Assembly: GCA_964425855.1 (NCBI GenBank)
Contig: CAYROE010000014.1
Location: forward strand, 1-21,612
Direction: 5' to 3'
Source: S143-63 sp964425855
GTDB taxonomy: Archaea > Thermoproteota > Thermoprotei_A > Sulfolobales > Acidilobaceae
Length of the DNA: 21,612 bases
In this document: positions 14,111 to 21,559 of the stretch, one piece after another
How the letters are laid out: each line of letters opens with the position of its first letter
Numbering within the stretch: the first letter of the stretch is position 1
Made by a program: the position numbers and the translations under genes
The notes under the pieces: model-generated
The model's database searches: none
Told to the model about the DNA's origin: nothing
Seen by the model: the letters and a program-made list of their open reading frames with translations, nothing else

Positions 14111-15198
14111 TCCATTACCCCATCGTCATCGTCGATTTCATCATATAGCATTGTGACTATCGCAATGAGTGCACTTGAGACCGCATATTCAGTTGATAAT
14201 GTTATTCCGGGAGCTATATCAATTACTAGATCGGCGAACCTATAGACTCCTAGAGGGATGCCTTCTCTTGATCCTGCTAGAATGTTTATTTTTCCTGGCT
14301 TAGCGAATATCTTTCTGAGCTCTTGTCCTGCCTCTGATACTGGTTTTCCTTCTGGCTCGAGAACAATTATTGGCTCGTTGCTATGTGCTCTAACGAATTC
14401 ATAGAGATCCTGTACATAAACCGGGACTTTCCACGGTTTCCTATTGTTATAGGATTTTTTCTGTATTCTGTATCTTGACTCTATACCTTCTCTTAATCCC
14501 CTTAGAAATGTTCCAAGCTCGTCTGCGGGCACCTTTCCTATCGGGGCGATTACGAGTTCTCCGACCTCGAAGTTCTGAATTTCTCTGCCTACACGGATAC
14601 CCATATTCTTGCATGCATCAAGAGGACCTAGGTAAGGCATTTGCACTACTCTTATTTTTCGAAGGATCCTGTGCACAGGCTTCTTGCCTGGCGGAAGTTT
14701 TCTAAGCATGAAGTTTCCCGGTACAATCGAGATATAGGCTTTATCCCTTATGATCTCTACTAGTACTATTTTGTCTGGGTTAGAGAGATTTACACAAGCT
14801 CCTGTTTCTCTCCTTACGGCATCGCCTACAATTATGTTTACATCAATGCTTGTAAAGTTATGTTTTCCTCTCCTAACTGTTCGAACCGCAAAACACTCTT
14901 TTCTATCTATCTTGTTTCTAGAAAGTATTGAAGCTGTCTCCGCTATTTTCTGCGGATCGGCCTTGGCTACACCCTCGATCAATATTATTCTGTCTGCTTC
15001 TGGTATCTCGCTCAATATAATTGAAGCTTCTTTTTCCCGTTCTCTACATCCATAGACGAGAACTAGACCTTTGTAGCCTCCTGGCTCGGGTACCGTCTTG
15101 AGCCATGGTATTTTCTCTGTGACAAGTGTGGCCGCTATTTTTTCCAGGTTTAGTGGCGTTTTTATCAGTATACATGGATCTACAGTGGATCTCTGCAA
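14107..15198 (-). CDS. THUMP-SPOUT family RNA methyltransferase (predicted)
   Basis: 363 aa from TTG 15198. The middle (about 90-165) looks like a THUMP RNA-binding domain (FAVRTVRRGKHNFTSIDVNI and IVLVEIIRDKAYISIV). The C-terminal part (about 180-350) looks like a SPOUT trefoil-knot methylase: PIIVLEPEGKP, then GSREGIPLGVYRFADLVID (309-327) and the knot helix PGITLSTEYAVSSALIA (330-346). SPOUT enzymes methylate rRNA or tRNA from SAM; the target here is unknown. The start is chosen because GGTG lies six bases before TTG 15198; the open frame goes back to a GTG inside that site (15207). The protein ends in an acidic tail DDDD. It follows S3Ae after a 110-bp gap with its own TATA-like box. Confidence 0.75.
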   Translation of the reverse strand: MQRSTVDPCILIKTPLNLEKIAATLVTEKIPWLKTVPEPGGYKGLVLVYGCREREKEASIILSEIPEADRIILIEGVAKADPQKIAETASILSRNKIDRKECFAVRTVRRGKHNFTSIDVNIIVGDAVRRETGACVNLSNPDKIVLVEIIRDKAYISIVPGNFMLRKLPPGKKPVHRILRKIRVVQMPYLGPLDACKNMGIRVGREIQNFEVGELVIAPIGKVPADELGTFLRGLREGIESRYRIQKKSYNNRKPWKVPVYVQDLYEFVRAHSNEPIIVLEPEGKPVSEAGQELRKIFAKPGKINILAGSREGIPLGVYRFADLVIDIAPGITLSTEYAVSSALIAIVTMLYDEIDDDDGVMD

Positions 15199-15213
15199 CC
15201 GGAGCACCCTTTA

Positions 15214-15235
15214 CTAGCACATACAAACATGCTAG
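15214..15235. repeat. Small inverted repeat before the THUMP-SPOUT gene
   Basis: CTAGCA (15214-15219) and TGCTAG (15230-15235) surround a 10-nt loop just upstream of the ribosome binding site. A minus-strand TATA-like TTAAACTAG touches its outer edge (around 15233-15241). The hairpin would sit at or near the transcript 5' end. It may be chance. Confidence 0.3.
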
Positions 15236-15308
15236 TTTAAGAAGTTCTCTGATTCGTGATTATCTACTGGAAGAAAGTTTGGGAGAATAATAAAATTATG
15301 CTGTTATT

Positions 15309-15962
15309 CTAGGCTCCTTTCTGCAATGGTGATATAACAACTGCCTTCTCGGGGCCATTGGGGCCAGGAACCCATAATAGCTTTGATTTCGCAATCTCGA
15401 CTTTCCTTATCGCATATATCTTCCTAGCTGCTTGTTCTATGTCGAGTGCTAAGCTTCCTTCCTGGTCACTGAATACCATTGCCTGGACAAATTCGTCTAG
15501 TGTGCTTTCTGATGCTCTCTTTTCTATTACTTCTTTCATTCTCTTTCTTATCAAGCGTTTGTGGCTGGTATTGCATCTATATCTAGTGAATACGACTGCT
15601 GTTACTCGGAGACCGTATCCGTCCTTTGTCCATACATCGAATATCCCTGTTATCTTGCTACTCTTTCTCCTCGTGAGAGACCTCATGTAGTCTCTTAATA
15701 GTTCGTGTCCTTTGAACCGCGTGTATGCTTTATCACCGTCTACGTTGATAATCTGGAAGTAGAGTTTGATATGTACATGTGCAAAGTCTCCTGTGATATC
15801 GAAGAGTGTTGTTTCCATTACGCGTCCGATCAGTTTAAGCGGATCATCGGCTGGTGTAGTTCCTAGAGGAATCTCTCCGAAGACAGGAGGTGATATAACC
15901 GTGTACCATTTTTTCATCCTCCATTTGTCTCCTGTTACTCTACTGCGTCTTCTCCTCGCCAA
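15309..15962 (-). CDS. rps3ae: 30S ribosomal protein S3Ae (eS1)
   Basis: 217 aa from TTG 15962 (MARRRRSRVTGDKWRMKKWY). WRMKKWYTVISPPVFGEIPLG is the family start, and YFQIINVDGDKAYTRFKGHE and RRKSSKITGIFDVWTKDGYG are conserved core segments. S3Ae is a small-subunit protein near the mRNA exit side. GGTGA lies five bases before this TTG; the in-frame GTG at 15971 is part of that site, so the longer 220-aa reading is unlikely. The leader from the TATA box at about 16033 is around 45 nt. Confidence 0.95.
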   Translation of the reverse strand: MARRRRSRVTGDKWRMKKWYTVISPPVFGEIPLGTTPADDPLKLIGRVMETTLFDITGDFAHVHIKLYFQIINVDGDKAYTRFKGHELLRDYMRSLTRRKSSKITGIFDVWTKDGYGLRVTAVVFTRYRCNTSHKRLIRKRMKEVIEKRASESTLDEFVQAMVFSDQEGSLALDIEQAARKIYAIRKVEIAKSKLLWVPGPNGPEKAVVISPLQKGA

Positions 15963-16032
15963 GTCTTTCACCTACCTTTCCTAACCTCGTTAATCCTACC
16001 ACATCCTCCTCTAGAGTGTTGCCAGCTTATAG

Positions 16033-16040
16033 AGTTTAAA
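16033..16040 (-). promoter_or_regulatory. Putative promoter of S3Ae
   Basis: Minus-strand TTTAAACT overlaps the stop codon of the Pcc1 paralogue. A start 25 bp on would give S3Ae a leader of about 45 nt, long for this window, and allow expression apart from the S15-Cdc45 operon. Confidence 0.35.
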
Positions 16041-16311
16041 GATCTTTTCTAGCATTTAAACTATCTATTTTATCTATAACTGATAACGATGCCCTGAGAG
16101 TCATAAGAATATCATCTATAGTGTTGCGTAACGTAAGGACTCGTTTAGGATCCTCACATCCTCTTACTATTATCTCGCATTCTATTCCCCTGCCTTTTTC
16201 CCTGCACTTTATAGATATATGTTGGGGCAATACGAGATTATCTGGCTCAATCGACTCTAGTACATTTTTTGGATAATGTGTTTCAATCTCTATTTTAGCC
16301 TTACACGTCAT
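16036..16311 (-). CDS. Pcc1-like protein (second Pcc1 paralogue, possible Pcc2)
   Basis: 91 aa with the CTAG/Pcc1 pattern: strand KIEIETHYPK, helix NVLESIEPDNL, strands ISIKCREKGRGIECEIIVRG, and the final helix VLTLRNTIDDILMTLRASLSVID, which aligns with the Pcc1 helix at 3505-3753. Recent work described a fifth archaeal KEOPS subunit, Pcc2, a Pcc1 paralogue that pairs with Pcc1 and corresponds to Gon7; this gene is a good candidate. The ATG overlaps the stop of the Cdc45-like gene by 4 nt (ATGA). Paralogy is visible in the sequence; the Pcc2 role is inferred. Confidence 0.72.
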   Translation of the reverse strand: MTCKAKIEIETHYPKNVLESIEPDNLVLPQHISIKCREKGRGIECEIIVRGCEDPKRVLTLRNTIDDILMTLRASLSVIDKIDSLNARKDL

Positions 16312-17606
16312 TGCCTTTCCGCGTTGATCTTCACTAATACTCCATCACCCTCTAGAACTTTAGCGTCCTTCAGTCTTTTCAGCGATCCTTCACCAAGAGC
16401 ATACTCTATCTGATACGACGATGCTATATACTCTCCATCGCTCTCTAGAACCAGTATAGATTCTCTGTCTATCTTCTTTAGGAATGAAAGGGCCATCCAT
16501 AATAGTGTTAACGAAGACTGCCGAGTCAGTGTTACAAGATAAGTTCTTGCCCATGTTATATTCTTTATTCTTTTGGGCATAGCTTCGGATACCTGCTCCG
16601 GAAATTCCTTCGAATATGATAACAACATGTGTTCTATAATCCTGTATTCGTTTTCGTAGTCAAGCGAGCTTGCTAGTAGAGGTGCAGGTGATTTAAAAGC
16701 CTCGGAGGCGTAGAGAAGAGCGTCGCTTGCGAGACGATAGTCCTTTATGTGTCCGGTAGTATTTCGTGAGACAAGAATAGCTCCTAGATAATATGAAGCA
16801 TCGAGCTCTGTTAGTGAAGAATACTCTTTTATCCTAGACAACAGTGATACCGCGAGATTCTCGAGGTCCTTCTTCGAAATTGTCTCTAGTGTTTTATCAG
16901 ATATTCTTCCGAGGCCGGAGGCATGAAGAAACCTGTCACACTCTTCTTTGTTACCAGTAAAAGTTGGATAATATGGGTTCACGGTTATGGATATACTTTC
17001 ACAGATCGTTAACTCATGCGGCAGATATGCCTTGAGAGTAGTTATAGAATCTAAGCCTAACCTATCGGTTGGAAGCATCCGGTCAACTGCCACAGCATCT
17101 ACTCCGTAGAACCGTCCCCTGGGATCAATATTATCTCCCTTATACATTGCGGAGAGGAGAAGAGCCAGAAACTCTCTTCTCGTGAATATACCTCCCATCG
17201 ATAAAAGTAGTAACGCAACCATACCTGGAACGCTCCCGTCTCCATCTAAAAAGACTGCGTCGGGCGGAGGGCTCGACGATATTCGTGTGGCTACTGCAAA
17301 TAGAGGAGCCTCTACCTGGCTAGTTCCATAATCTACCTGCTGATAGCCGAGAAGTATCGTTGGAATCTCTATCTTGCTTGGAGGCGTGATAGACGTCTTG
17401 AAAACAGGCCTTGTACCCAAAGAAGCTGAAACACTATATAGTACAGATGCCGCGAGCACTGAGTCGAATCTAGGATAACTCCAGATGCGCAAGTATCCAG
17501 AACTCATCGATTTTTCTAGGAGCTTGGAGAGATGGCGGGATGCTGCGTCAAGATGTCTGTCTAGACTTTCCCCTAGTTCTAGTCTTAGCTTTAACAAAAT
17601 ACTCAC
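16308..17606 (-). CDS. Cdc45/RecJ-like DHH-fold protein without catalytic motifs
   Basis: 432 aa. Gene order (S15, this gene, a Pcc1-like gene, S3Ae) is where archaea encode the RecJ/GAN/Cdc45 protein that binds GINS and MCM in the replicative helicase. The N-terminal fold is DHH-like (LRIWSYPRFDSVLAASVLYS then DAVFLDGDGSVPGMVALLLL), but the HxDxDG motif reads SYPRFDS and no DHH or GGGH motif is present. It is therefore probably non-enzymatic, like the crenarchaeal RecJdbh/Cdc45 homologue. The GTG at 17606 is taken as start; TTG 17597 is possible because GGTGTGA precedes it. A TATA box (CCTATAAATT, 17636-17645) lies about 30 bp upstream. The assignment rests on context plus weak fold similarity. 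Confidence 0.68.
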   Translation of the reverse strand: MSILLKLRLELGESLDRHLDAASRHLSKLLEKSMSSGYLRIWSYPRFDSVLAASVLYSVSASLGTRPVFKTSITPPSKIEIPTILLGYQQVDYGTSQVEAPLFAVATRISSSPPPDAVFLDGDGSVPGMVALLLLSMGGIFTRREFLALLLSAMYKGDNIDPRGRFYGVDAVAVDRMLPTDRLGLDSITTLKAYLPHELTICESISITVNPYYPTFTGNKEECDRFLHASGLGRISDKTLETISKKDLENLAVSLLSRIKEYSSLTELDASYYLGAILVSRNTTGHIKDYRLASDALLYASEAFKSPAPLLASSLDYENEYRIIEHMLLSYSKEFPEQVSEAMPKRIKNITWARTYLVTLTRQSSLTLLWMALSFLKKIDRESILVLESDGEYIASSYQIEYALGEGSLKRLKDAKVLEGDGVLVKINAERQ

Positions 17607-17635
17607 ACCGCGATATACTATAGAGAGTAGACACG

Positions 17636-17645
17636 AATTTATAGG
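17636..17645 (-). promoter_or_regulatory. Putative promoter of the Cdc45-like gene
   Basis: Minus-strand CCTATAAATT fits the archaeal TATA consensus well and is preceded by purines. It would start transcription about 8 nt before the GTG. The 157-bp gap back to S15 also holds a CCGG-loop-CCGG hairpin near 17698-17710 that may help end the S15 message. Confidence 0.5.
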
Positions 17646-17763
17646 ATCAGTGTAGACTTTGAAGCACTAAAAACGCAGGAGCATCAATACTATATCCCGG
17701 CATTACCGGAAACCGCTGAGAATTATGAGAAGGTTTTGAGGAGGAAAGAGAGCTTTTTTATCG

Positions 17764-18222
17764 CTAACCGTACTCTGCGACGAGAAGCTTTGCCTGCTCT
17801 GGACTATATTTCCAGTCCGGTGGTAGAACTCCCTTCCTCTTATAGTATTTAACTAGGCGCCTTATCTTCGACTCGAGATCCATTAGTCCTTTCTTCGCGT
17901 GTAGATCTTTTGGATGCTCGCTGAGATGCCTCCTAAGATTCACGGCTTTTCTAATTAGGGTCATTAGGTCTTCTGGTAATGGTGGTGCCAGACCTTTCTC
18001 CTTCAATACTTGGGTTATCGATTTTCCTAGAATTGGCTTTACGAGAGGAATACCTAGCTGGTCTCTTAGAATTATACCTATCATGCTGGGTCCATAACCT
18101 TTCTTTGCTAGTTCCTCTATTATGAGTTCGATATCCTCTGGACTGTATACAAGCCAGGCTGGTGGCATTGGACGTGCTGGCCTAGTAGACTCCGACTTAC
18201 CCTTATCTCTTTTCTTGTTCAT
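17764..18222 (-). CDS. rps15: 30S ribosomal protein S15
   Basis: 152 aa, the archaeal/eukaryotic form with an N-terminal extension. Seen: ARPMPPAWLVYSPEDIELII, KKGYGPSMIGIILRDQLGIP and LVKYYKRKGVLPPDWKYSPE, all typical of archaeal uS15. It binds 16S rRNA early in small-subunit assembly. The ATG at 18222 has GGGAGG about 7 bases upstream. It is divergent from sfsA, with a minus-strand CTTATATGG at about 18268-18276 as likely TATA box. Confidence 0.96.
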   Translation of the reverse strand: MNKKRDKGKSESTRPARPMPPAWLVYSPEDIELIIEELAKKGYGPSMIGIILRDQLGIPLVKPILGKSITQVLKEKGLAPPLPEDLMTLIRKAVNLRRHLSEHPKDLHAKKGLMDLESKIRRLVKYYKRKGVLPPDWKYSPEQAKLLVAEYG

Positions 18223-18320
18223 ATTTTCCTCCCTCTACACCCACATAGTGGATATTACAAGTCGCCATATAAGGCTTGCCATTAAATTTCTCAATCTATC
18301 CTCTTAAACCATATGGGTAA

Positions 18321-19055
18321 ATGACGTTGACTTACAATGAAAGACTCATAGATTTGATTAATGGAGTTAAATTATGTAAAATAATAAAAAGAATTAATAG
18401 ATTTGTTGTGCTAGTAGAGCATACCAAACATATCTATAAGGCTCTTCTACGAAACACCGGAAAACTATATGGAATCATAGAACCCGGTAAATATGCTGTT
18501 TGTTCATGGAAGAAAGAAGGTAAGACTCAATTTAACTTAATAGGTGTAATCGACTTTGAGGGCTACGTTGCTATTGTAGATACTAATCTTCAAGAAAATC
18601 TCTTCATGAAGGCTATCGAGAAAGGATATCTCCATGAGTTTAAAGAATGCAGGGTAGTTAAACGAAGCCCTAGAATAGGCGATTCAAGACTAGACTTTCT
18701 ACTTAAATGCAGAGAAAAACCAGTCTATATTGAACTTAAAAGCGCTGTTATGAGGGGCAAAGACGGGGTTACTGCATTATACCCTGATACACCGAGCGAT
18801 AGAGGAATAAGACATATGCTAACGTTATTAGAACTTAAAAGAAAAGGGTATAATGCTTGCCTAGTGTTCATTGCTGGTCTTCCTATGGTGAAGAGATTCT
18901 CTCCAAATTATCACATAGATCCCAGACTAAGAGACATAGTACCTAAACTTAGAGATAATAACATTTCTATTCTCTCCTATAGACTATATGGAGTTCTATC
19001 AAGGAAAAGCCTGAACATGTATATTAGTGGAAGTTCTATAGAGATAAGTTTATAA
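18321..19055 (+). CDS. sfsA: SfsA family nuclease-like protein
   Basis: 244 aa, the normal family length. The OB-like N-terminus (NRFVVLVEHTKHIYKALLRN then TGKLYGIIEPG) is followed by a PD-(D/E)xK nuclease core: D125 in SRLDFLL and E138-x-K140 in YIELKSA. It continues with ALYPDTPSDRGIRHMLTLLE and YHIDPRLRD, which are SfsA signatures. E. coli SfsA was named for sugar fermentation stimulation; the real role is unsettled, with nuclease activity suggested by the fold. The ATG has only a weak GGGT upstream. A TATA-like CATTAAATTT lies about 35 bp before it. The 3' end faces the KaiC-like gene, 6 bp between stops. Confidence 0.9.
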   Translation: MTLTYNERLIDLINGVKLCKIIKRINRFVVLVEHTKHIYKALLRNTGKLYGIIEPGKYAVCSWKKEGKTQFNLIGVIDFEGYVAIVDTNLQENLFMKAIEKGYLHEFKECRVVKRSPRIGDSRLDFLLKCREKPVYIELKSAVMRGKDGVTALYPDTPSDRGIRHMLTLLELKRKGYNACLVFIAGLPMVKRFSPNYHIDPRLRDIVPKLRDNNISILSYRLYGVLSRKSLNMYISGSSIEISL

Positions 19056-19061
19056 AGAATT

Positions 19062-20492
19062 CTATTTTGTTTTTATTAATATTTTATTTATTTTTTCTTT
19101 TATCTCGTCACAACAGCTATCTGCCACATCTGTATCAAACAATGTAGGGTCTTTTCCTTTCATCCAGGCATATATATACTTTCTAACAGTTCCATCGCCC
19201 ATTATATAGTTATATTTTAGAACTCCGTCCGCTAATTCTGAGAGTATATTGTACTCATATGGGTCAGAAACCGCAGCAGCTAGCATTGTAAATATGCCCT
19301 GAGCTTTTAATGAGAGTATTATGTTATCGAAGAGTTTTACGTCTCCTGCTTCCTTGAAAAGCATTTTTCTCAGAACTTTGTGCACTCCTAGGACAAGAAG
19401 AAGATCCGGTTTCTTTTCTGTTATAATATCCATGAATAACGAATATAGCTCTTGTGCGCTAAATGATGCCGGATTTATTCCGATTAGTTCAGTCTTTTTC
19501 TCGAACAACTTTAATATTTTTTCAACCAATTTACTATCAAAATTTAGTGTTTCTGATAACTGTATCTCTAATATTTTTTTGATTTCTTCAGGAGACATAT
19601 CATAGGACATGATAAGTGTCTTAGCATCGTTTACAAGTGCCACCGCTAAAGCATACATTATTGGCTTAATAGGCCGTGCGTCTGGTGGAAAAGATAATAG
19701 GATAATCTCGCCCTTATATAATTTTCCAAAATATTGCTCCATTATTTTACACGGTGGTTCTAGGTATTTTGCAGGATTCATACCTGGAACTAGTTCTAGT
19801 CTTGGAGGAGTCCATACGACTATTCCTTTCCCTGACCTGATAAAGAATGGTAGTCTCGCATAATTGAGAGGATATCCTCTAAGTTTTCTTATCTCCATTT
19901 CTCTAACAATCTGGCCCTGCTCTATATAGTGGTATAGTATGAATACGGCATCGGCTACAAAGTCTACGCTCCCAAGAATTGGCTGGTCTTTCTGTCCGAA
20001 GGGGATCTCTGCTATAAGGACTGCTAGACCTCCTGTAAGCTCCGGGAGCGTATAGAAGAAGTTTTGAACAACAGCCCTTCTACTAATGTCTGGCGTATAT
20101 GCTTCTATTAGTGGATTTATCGAGTCAACAATTATGATATCAGCATTTAACTCGTAGATCATTCCGGATATCTTTGCAACTACTTCCTCAGCGCCTTCCT
20201 GTGTTGCAACTAAGGGTAGTTTTATAAACATGAATCTTCCTTCTCTCTCTAATTGCTCCAGATCCATTCCAAAGTTTTTCATATGTCTATAGAACTTGCT
20301 CTTGTTCTCTTGAAACGATACATATAGAGTTCTTTTTCCTTCTAGACCGTTATGATATGCTATCATAGCTGCAAAGGTTGTTTTACCTGCTCCTGGGTGT
20401 CCTCCTATGGTTATTAGTGATTCTTTATAGAATCCCCCCATCAATAATTCTTCGTCTAAGTTTTTTATACCTGTCTTAAACTTATACTCCAT
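19062..20492 (-). CDS. KaiC/RAD55-type ATPase with a degenerate second lobe
   Basis: 476 aa. The first lobe (1-235) is a RecA-fold KaiC-type ATPase: Walker A GGHPGAGKTT (30-39), a probable catalytic E62 in SFQEN, Walker B IIIVD (119-123) and a final strand GIVVWTPP. The second half (about 255-445) repeats the fold, with GEIILLSF, KTLIMSYDMSP, PDLLLVLGVHK and ADGVLKYNYIMGDG, but its P-loop site is SFPPDARPIKP (267-277) with no GKT. Only one lobe should bind ATP. The role is unknown; archaeal KaiC-like proteins are often signalling or scaffold ATPases. The ATG has GGTG seven bases upstream. No partner gene is adjacent. Confidence 0.87.
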   Translation of the reverse strand: MEYKFKTGIKNLDEELLMGGFYKESLITIGGHPGAGKTTFAAMIAYHNGLEGKRTLYVSFQENKSKFYRHMKNFGMDLEQLEREGRFMFIKLPLVATQEGAEEVVAKISGMIYELNADIIIVDSINPLIEAYTPDISRRAVVQNFFYTLPELTGGLAVLIAEIPFGQKDQPILGSVDFVADAVFILYHYIEQGQIVREMEIRKLRGYPLNYARLPFFIRSGKGIVVWTPPRLELVPGMNPAKYLEPPCKIMEQYFGKLYKGEIILLSFPPDARPIKPIMYALAVALVNDAKTLIMSYDMSPEEIKKILEIQLSETLNFDSKLVEKILKLFEKKTELIGINPASFSAQELYSLFMDIITEKKPDLLLVLGVHKVLRKMLFKEAGDVKLFDNIILSLKAQGIFTMLAAAVSDPYEYNILSELADGVLKYNYIMGDGTVRKYIYAWMKGKDPTLFDTDVADSCCDEIKEKINKILIKTK

Positions 20493-20724
20493 TTCAATAC
20501 ACCATAGTATCCGACTATCTTAAATACCAATATCGCTCTTTTATATAAAAACCAGATACCTCAATTAAATACTGTTTAAACAATCGAGCTATCCTTTATT
20601 TGTAAACAATATTGGTTATATTATAATCATTTGCTAATAATATTCCTAATAATATATTATAGTTCTGAAGAGGTATATAAATATTCAGTAATTTACAGGA
20701 AGAAAAATAATATTATTAAAAGGT
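20493..20724. other. AT-rich intergenic region between peroxiredoxin and KaiC-like gene
   Basis: No coding frame or RNA gene is evident in these 232 bp. The left end holds candidate minus-strand TATA boxes for the KaiC-like gene (TTTATATAAAA near 20540-20550 and TATTTAAGA near 20520). The middle is dense in TAATAATATT-type runs. TATATAAATA at 20674-20683 reads as a TATA box in either direction. Confidence 0.5.
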
Positions 20725-21426
20725 TTATTGTTTAGAGCAGGCCCTGTTTAGGAATTCTTGGGCCTGCTTCTTTTCTTCCTCTGACGCGTTGTCGTCGTAG
20801 CAGAACCACCAGTCGAAGCACTTGTATTGTTCTTTTCTCTTCATTGCCTCTTCATAGGTGGATGCTGGCGGTACTATTAGTTTGTCGCCGATTAGCTCGT
20901 TGTTTGGCCAGTTTGCTGGTACTGCTCTTCCATATTTGTCGCCTACCTGTAGTGCTAGGACCATTCTAAGTATTTCGTCTATTAGTCTTCCTAGTTCTAA
21001 TGGGTAGTAGAGTATTGCTCTGATTGTTCCTTTATCGTCTACTATGAATACTGCTCTTACTGTGTGGGTTGCGCTTTCTGCGTGTAGTAGGCCTAGTTTT
21101 TCGGCTACTTTGCCCTGTGGGTCTGCTATTATTGGGAATGGTATTTTCATGTTAAGCTCTTTTTCGATCCACTCTTTCCATTTGATGTGGCTGAATGTGC
21201 TGTCTACGCTTAATCCTATTAGTTCTGTGTTTAGTTTCTTGAAGTCCTCGTATCTCTTCGCGAATGCGTAGAACTCTGTTGTACATACTGGTGTGAAGTC
21301 TGCGGGGTGACTGAATAGTACAAACCATTTACCGGCGAAGTCATCTGGAAGCGTTATGGGTCCATGGTCTGTGACTACAGTCATCTGAGGGAACTTTTCA
21401 CCTATTAGAGGTATCTGTCCGGGCAT
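20725..21426 (-). CDS. Peroxiredoxin (archaeal Prx6/ApTPx type)
   Basis: 233 aa from ATG 21426 (MPGQIPLIGEKFPQM). The peroxidatic cysteine is C48 in HPADFTPVCTTEF. The C-terminal CFDWWFC gives C203 and C209, matching the resolving and accessory cysteines of the Aeropyrum pernix thioredoxin peroxidase, and C230 is an extra one near the end. It reduces hydrogen peroxide and organic peroxides. The frame is open to GTG 21435, but that GTG is part of the GGTGA site five bases before ATG 21426, and the family starts MPG. A TATA box CTTAAATA and a 14-bp palindrome lie upstream. Confidence 0.96.
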   Translation of the reverse strand: MPGQIPLIGEKFPQMTVVTDHGPITLPDDFAGKWFVLFSHPADFTPVCTTEFYAFAKRYEDFKKLNTELIGLSVDSTFSHIKWKEWIEKELNMKIPFPIIADPQGKVAEKLGLLHAESATHTVRAVFIVDDKGTIRAILYYPLELGRLIDEILRMVLALQVGDKYGRAVPANWPNNELIGDKLIVPPASTYEEAMKRKEQYKCFDWWFCYDDNASEEEKKQAQEFLNRACSKQ

Positions 21427-21452
21427 TTCTATCACCTCTATCTTCTAAATAA

Positions 21453-21466
21453 TTTCTATATAGAAA
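21453..21466. promoter_or_regulatory. Palindromic operator candidate in the peroxiredoxin promoter
   Basis: TTTCTATATAGAAA is a perfect 14-bp palindrome a few bases downstream of the minus-strand TATA box CTTAAATA (21471-21478) and across or just before the expected start site near 21450. A repressor bound here would block transcription initiation, as for a peroxide- or redox-responsive regulator. Confidence 0.45.
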
Positions 21467-21517
21467 CCACTATTTAAGCCTTAACATATATCATCAGACG
21501 CATAGACCACACTAACC

Positions 21518-21524
21518 TTTATAT
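21518..21524 (+). promoter_or_regulatory. TATA box of tRNA-Gly
   Basis: TTTATAT within ACCTTTATATCC lies about 38 bp before the tRNA 5' end, which fits archaeal tRNA promoters with a short 5' leader of about 14 nt to be cut by RNase P. Confidence 0.55.
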
Positions 21525-21559
21525 CCAACACACCATATACTCCACAGTCTGGGGAGGAT

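Noticed and set aside
14110..14150. ATGATGA on minus near the end of the SPOUT gene
   Set aside because: Encodes the acidic tail and no D box follows at a suitable distance.
15250..15300. CTGA-TTC-GTGATTA on plus, resembling a D'-C' pair
   Set aside because: No C box lies upstream at guide distance and no CTGA follows, so the rest of a C/D sRNA is missing.
15990..16010. GAGGAGG-ATG-TGG-TAG start-stop mini ORF in the S3Ae leader (minus)
   Set aside because: The purine run abuts the ATG with no spacing, so it is unlikely to be used; two codons could arise by chance.
17690..17740. CTGA-GAATT-ATGAGAA on plus, again D'-C'-like
   Set aside because: No matching outer C and D boxes; it lies in a spacer transcribed on the other strand.
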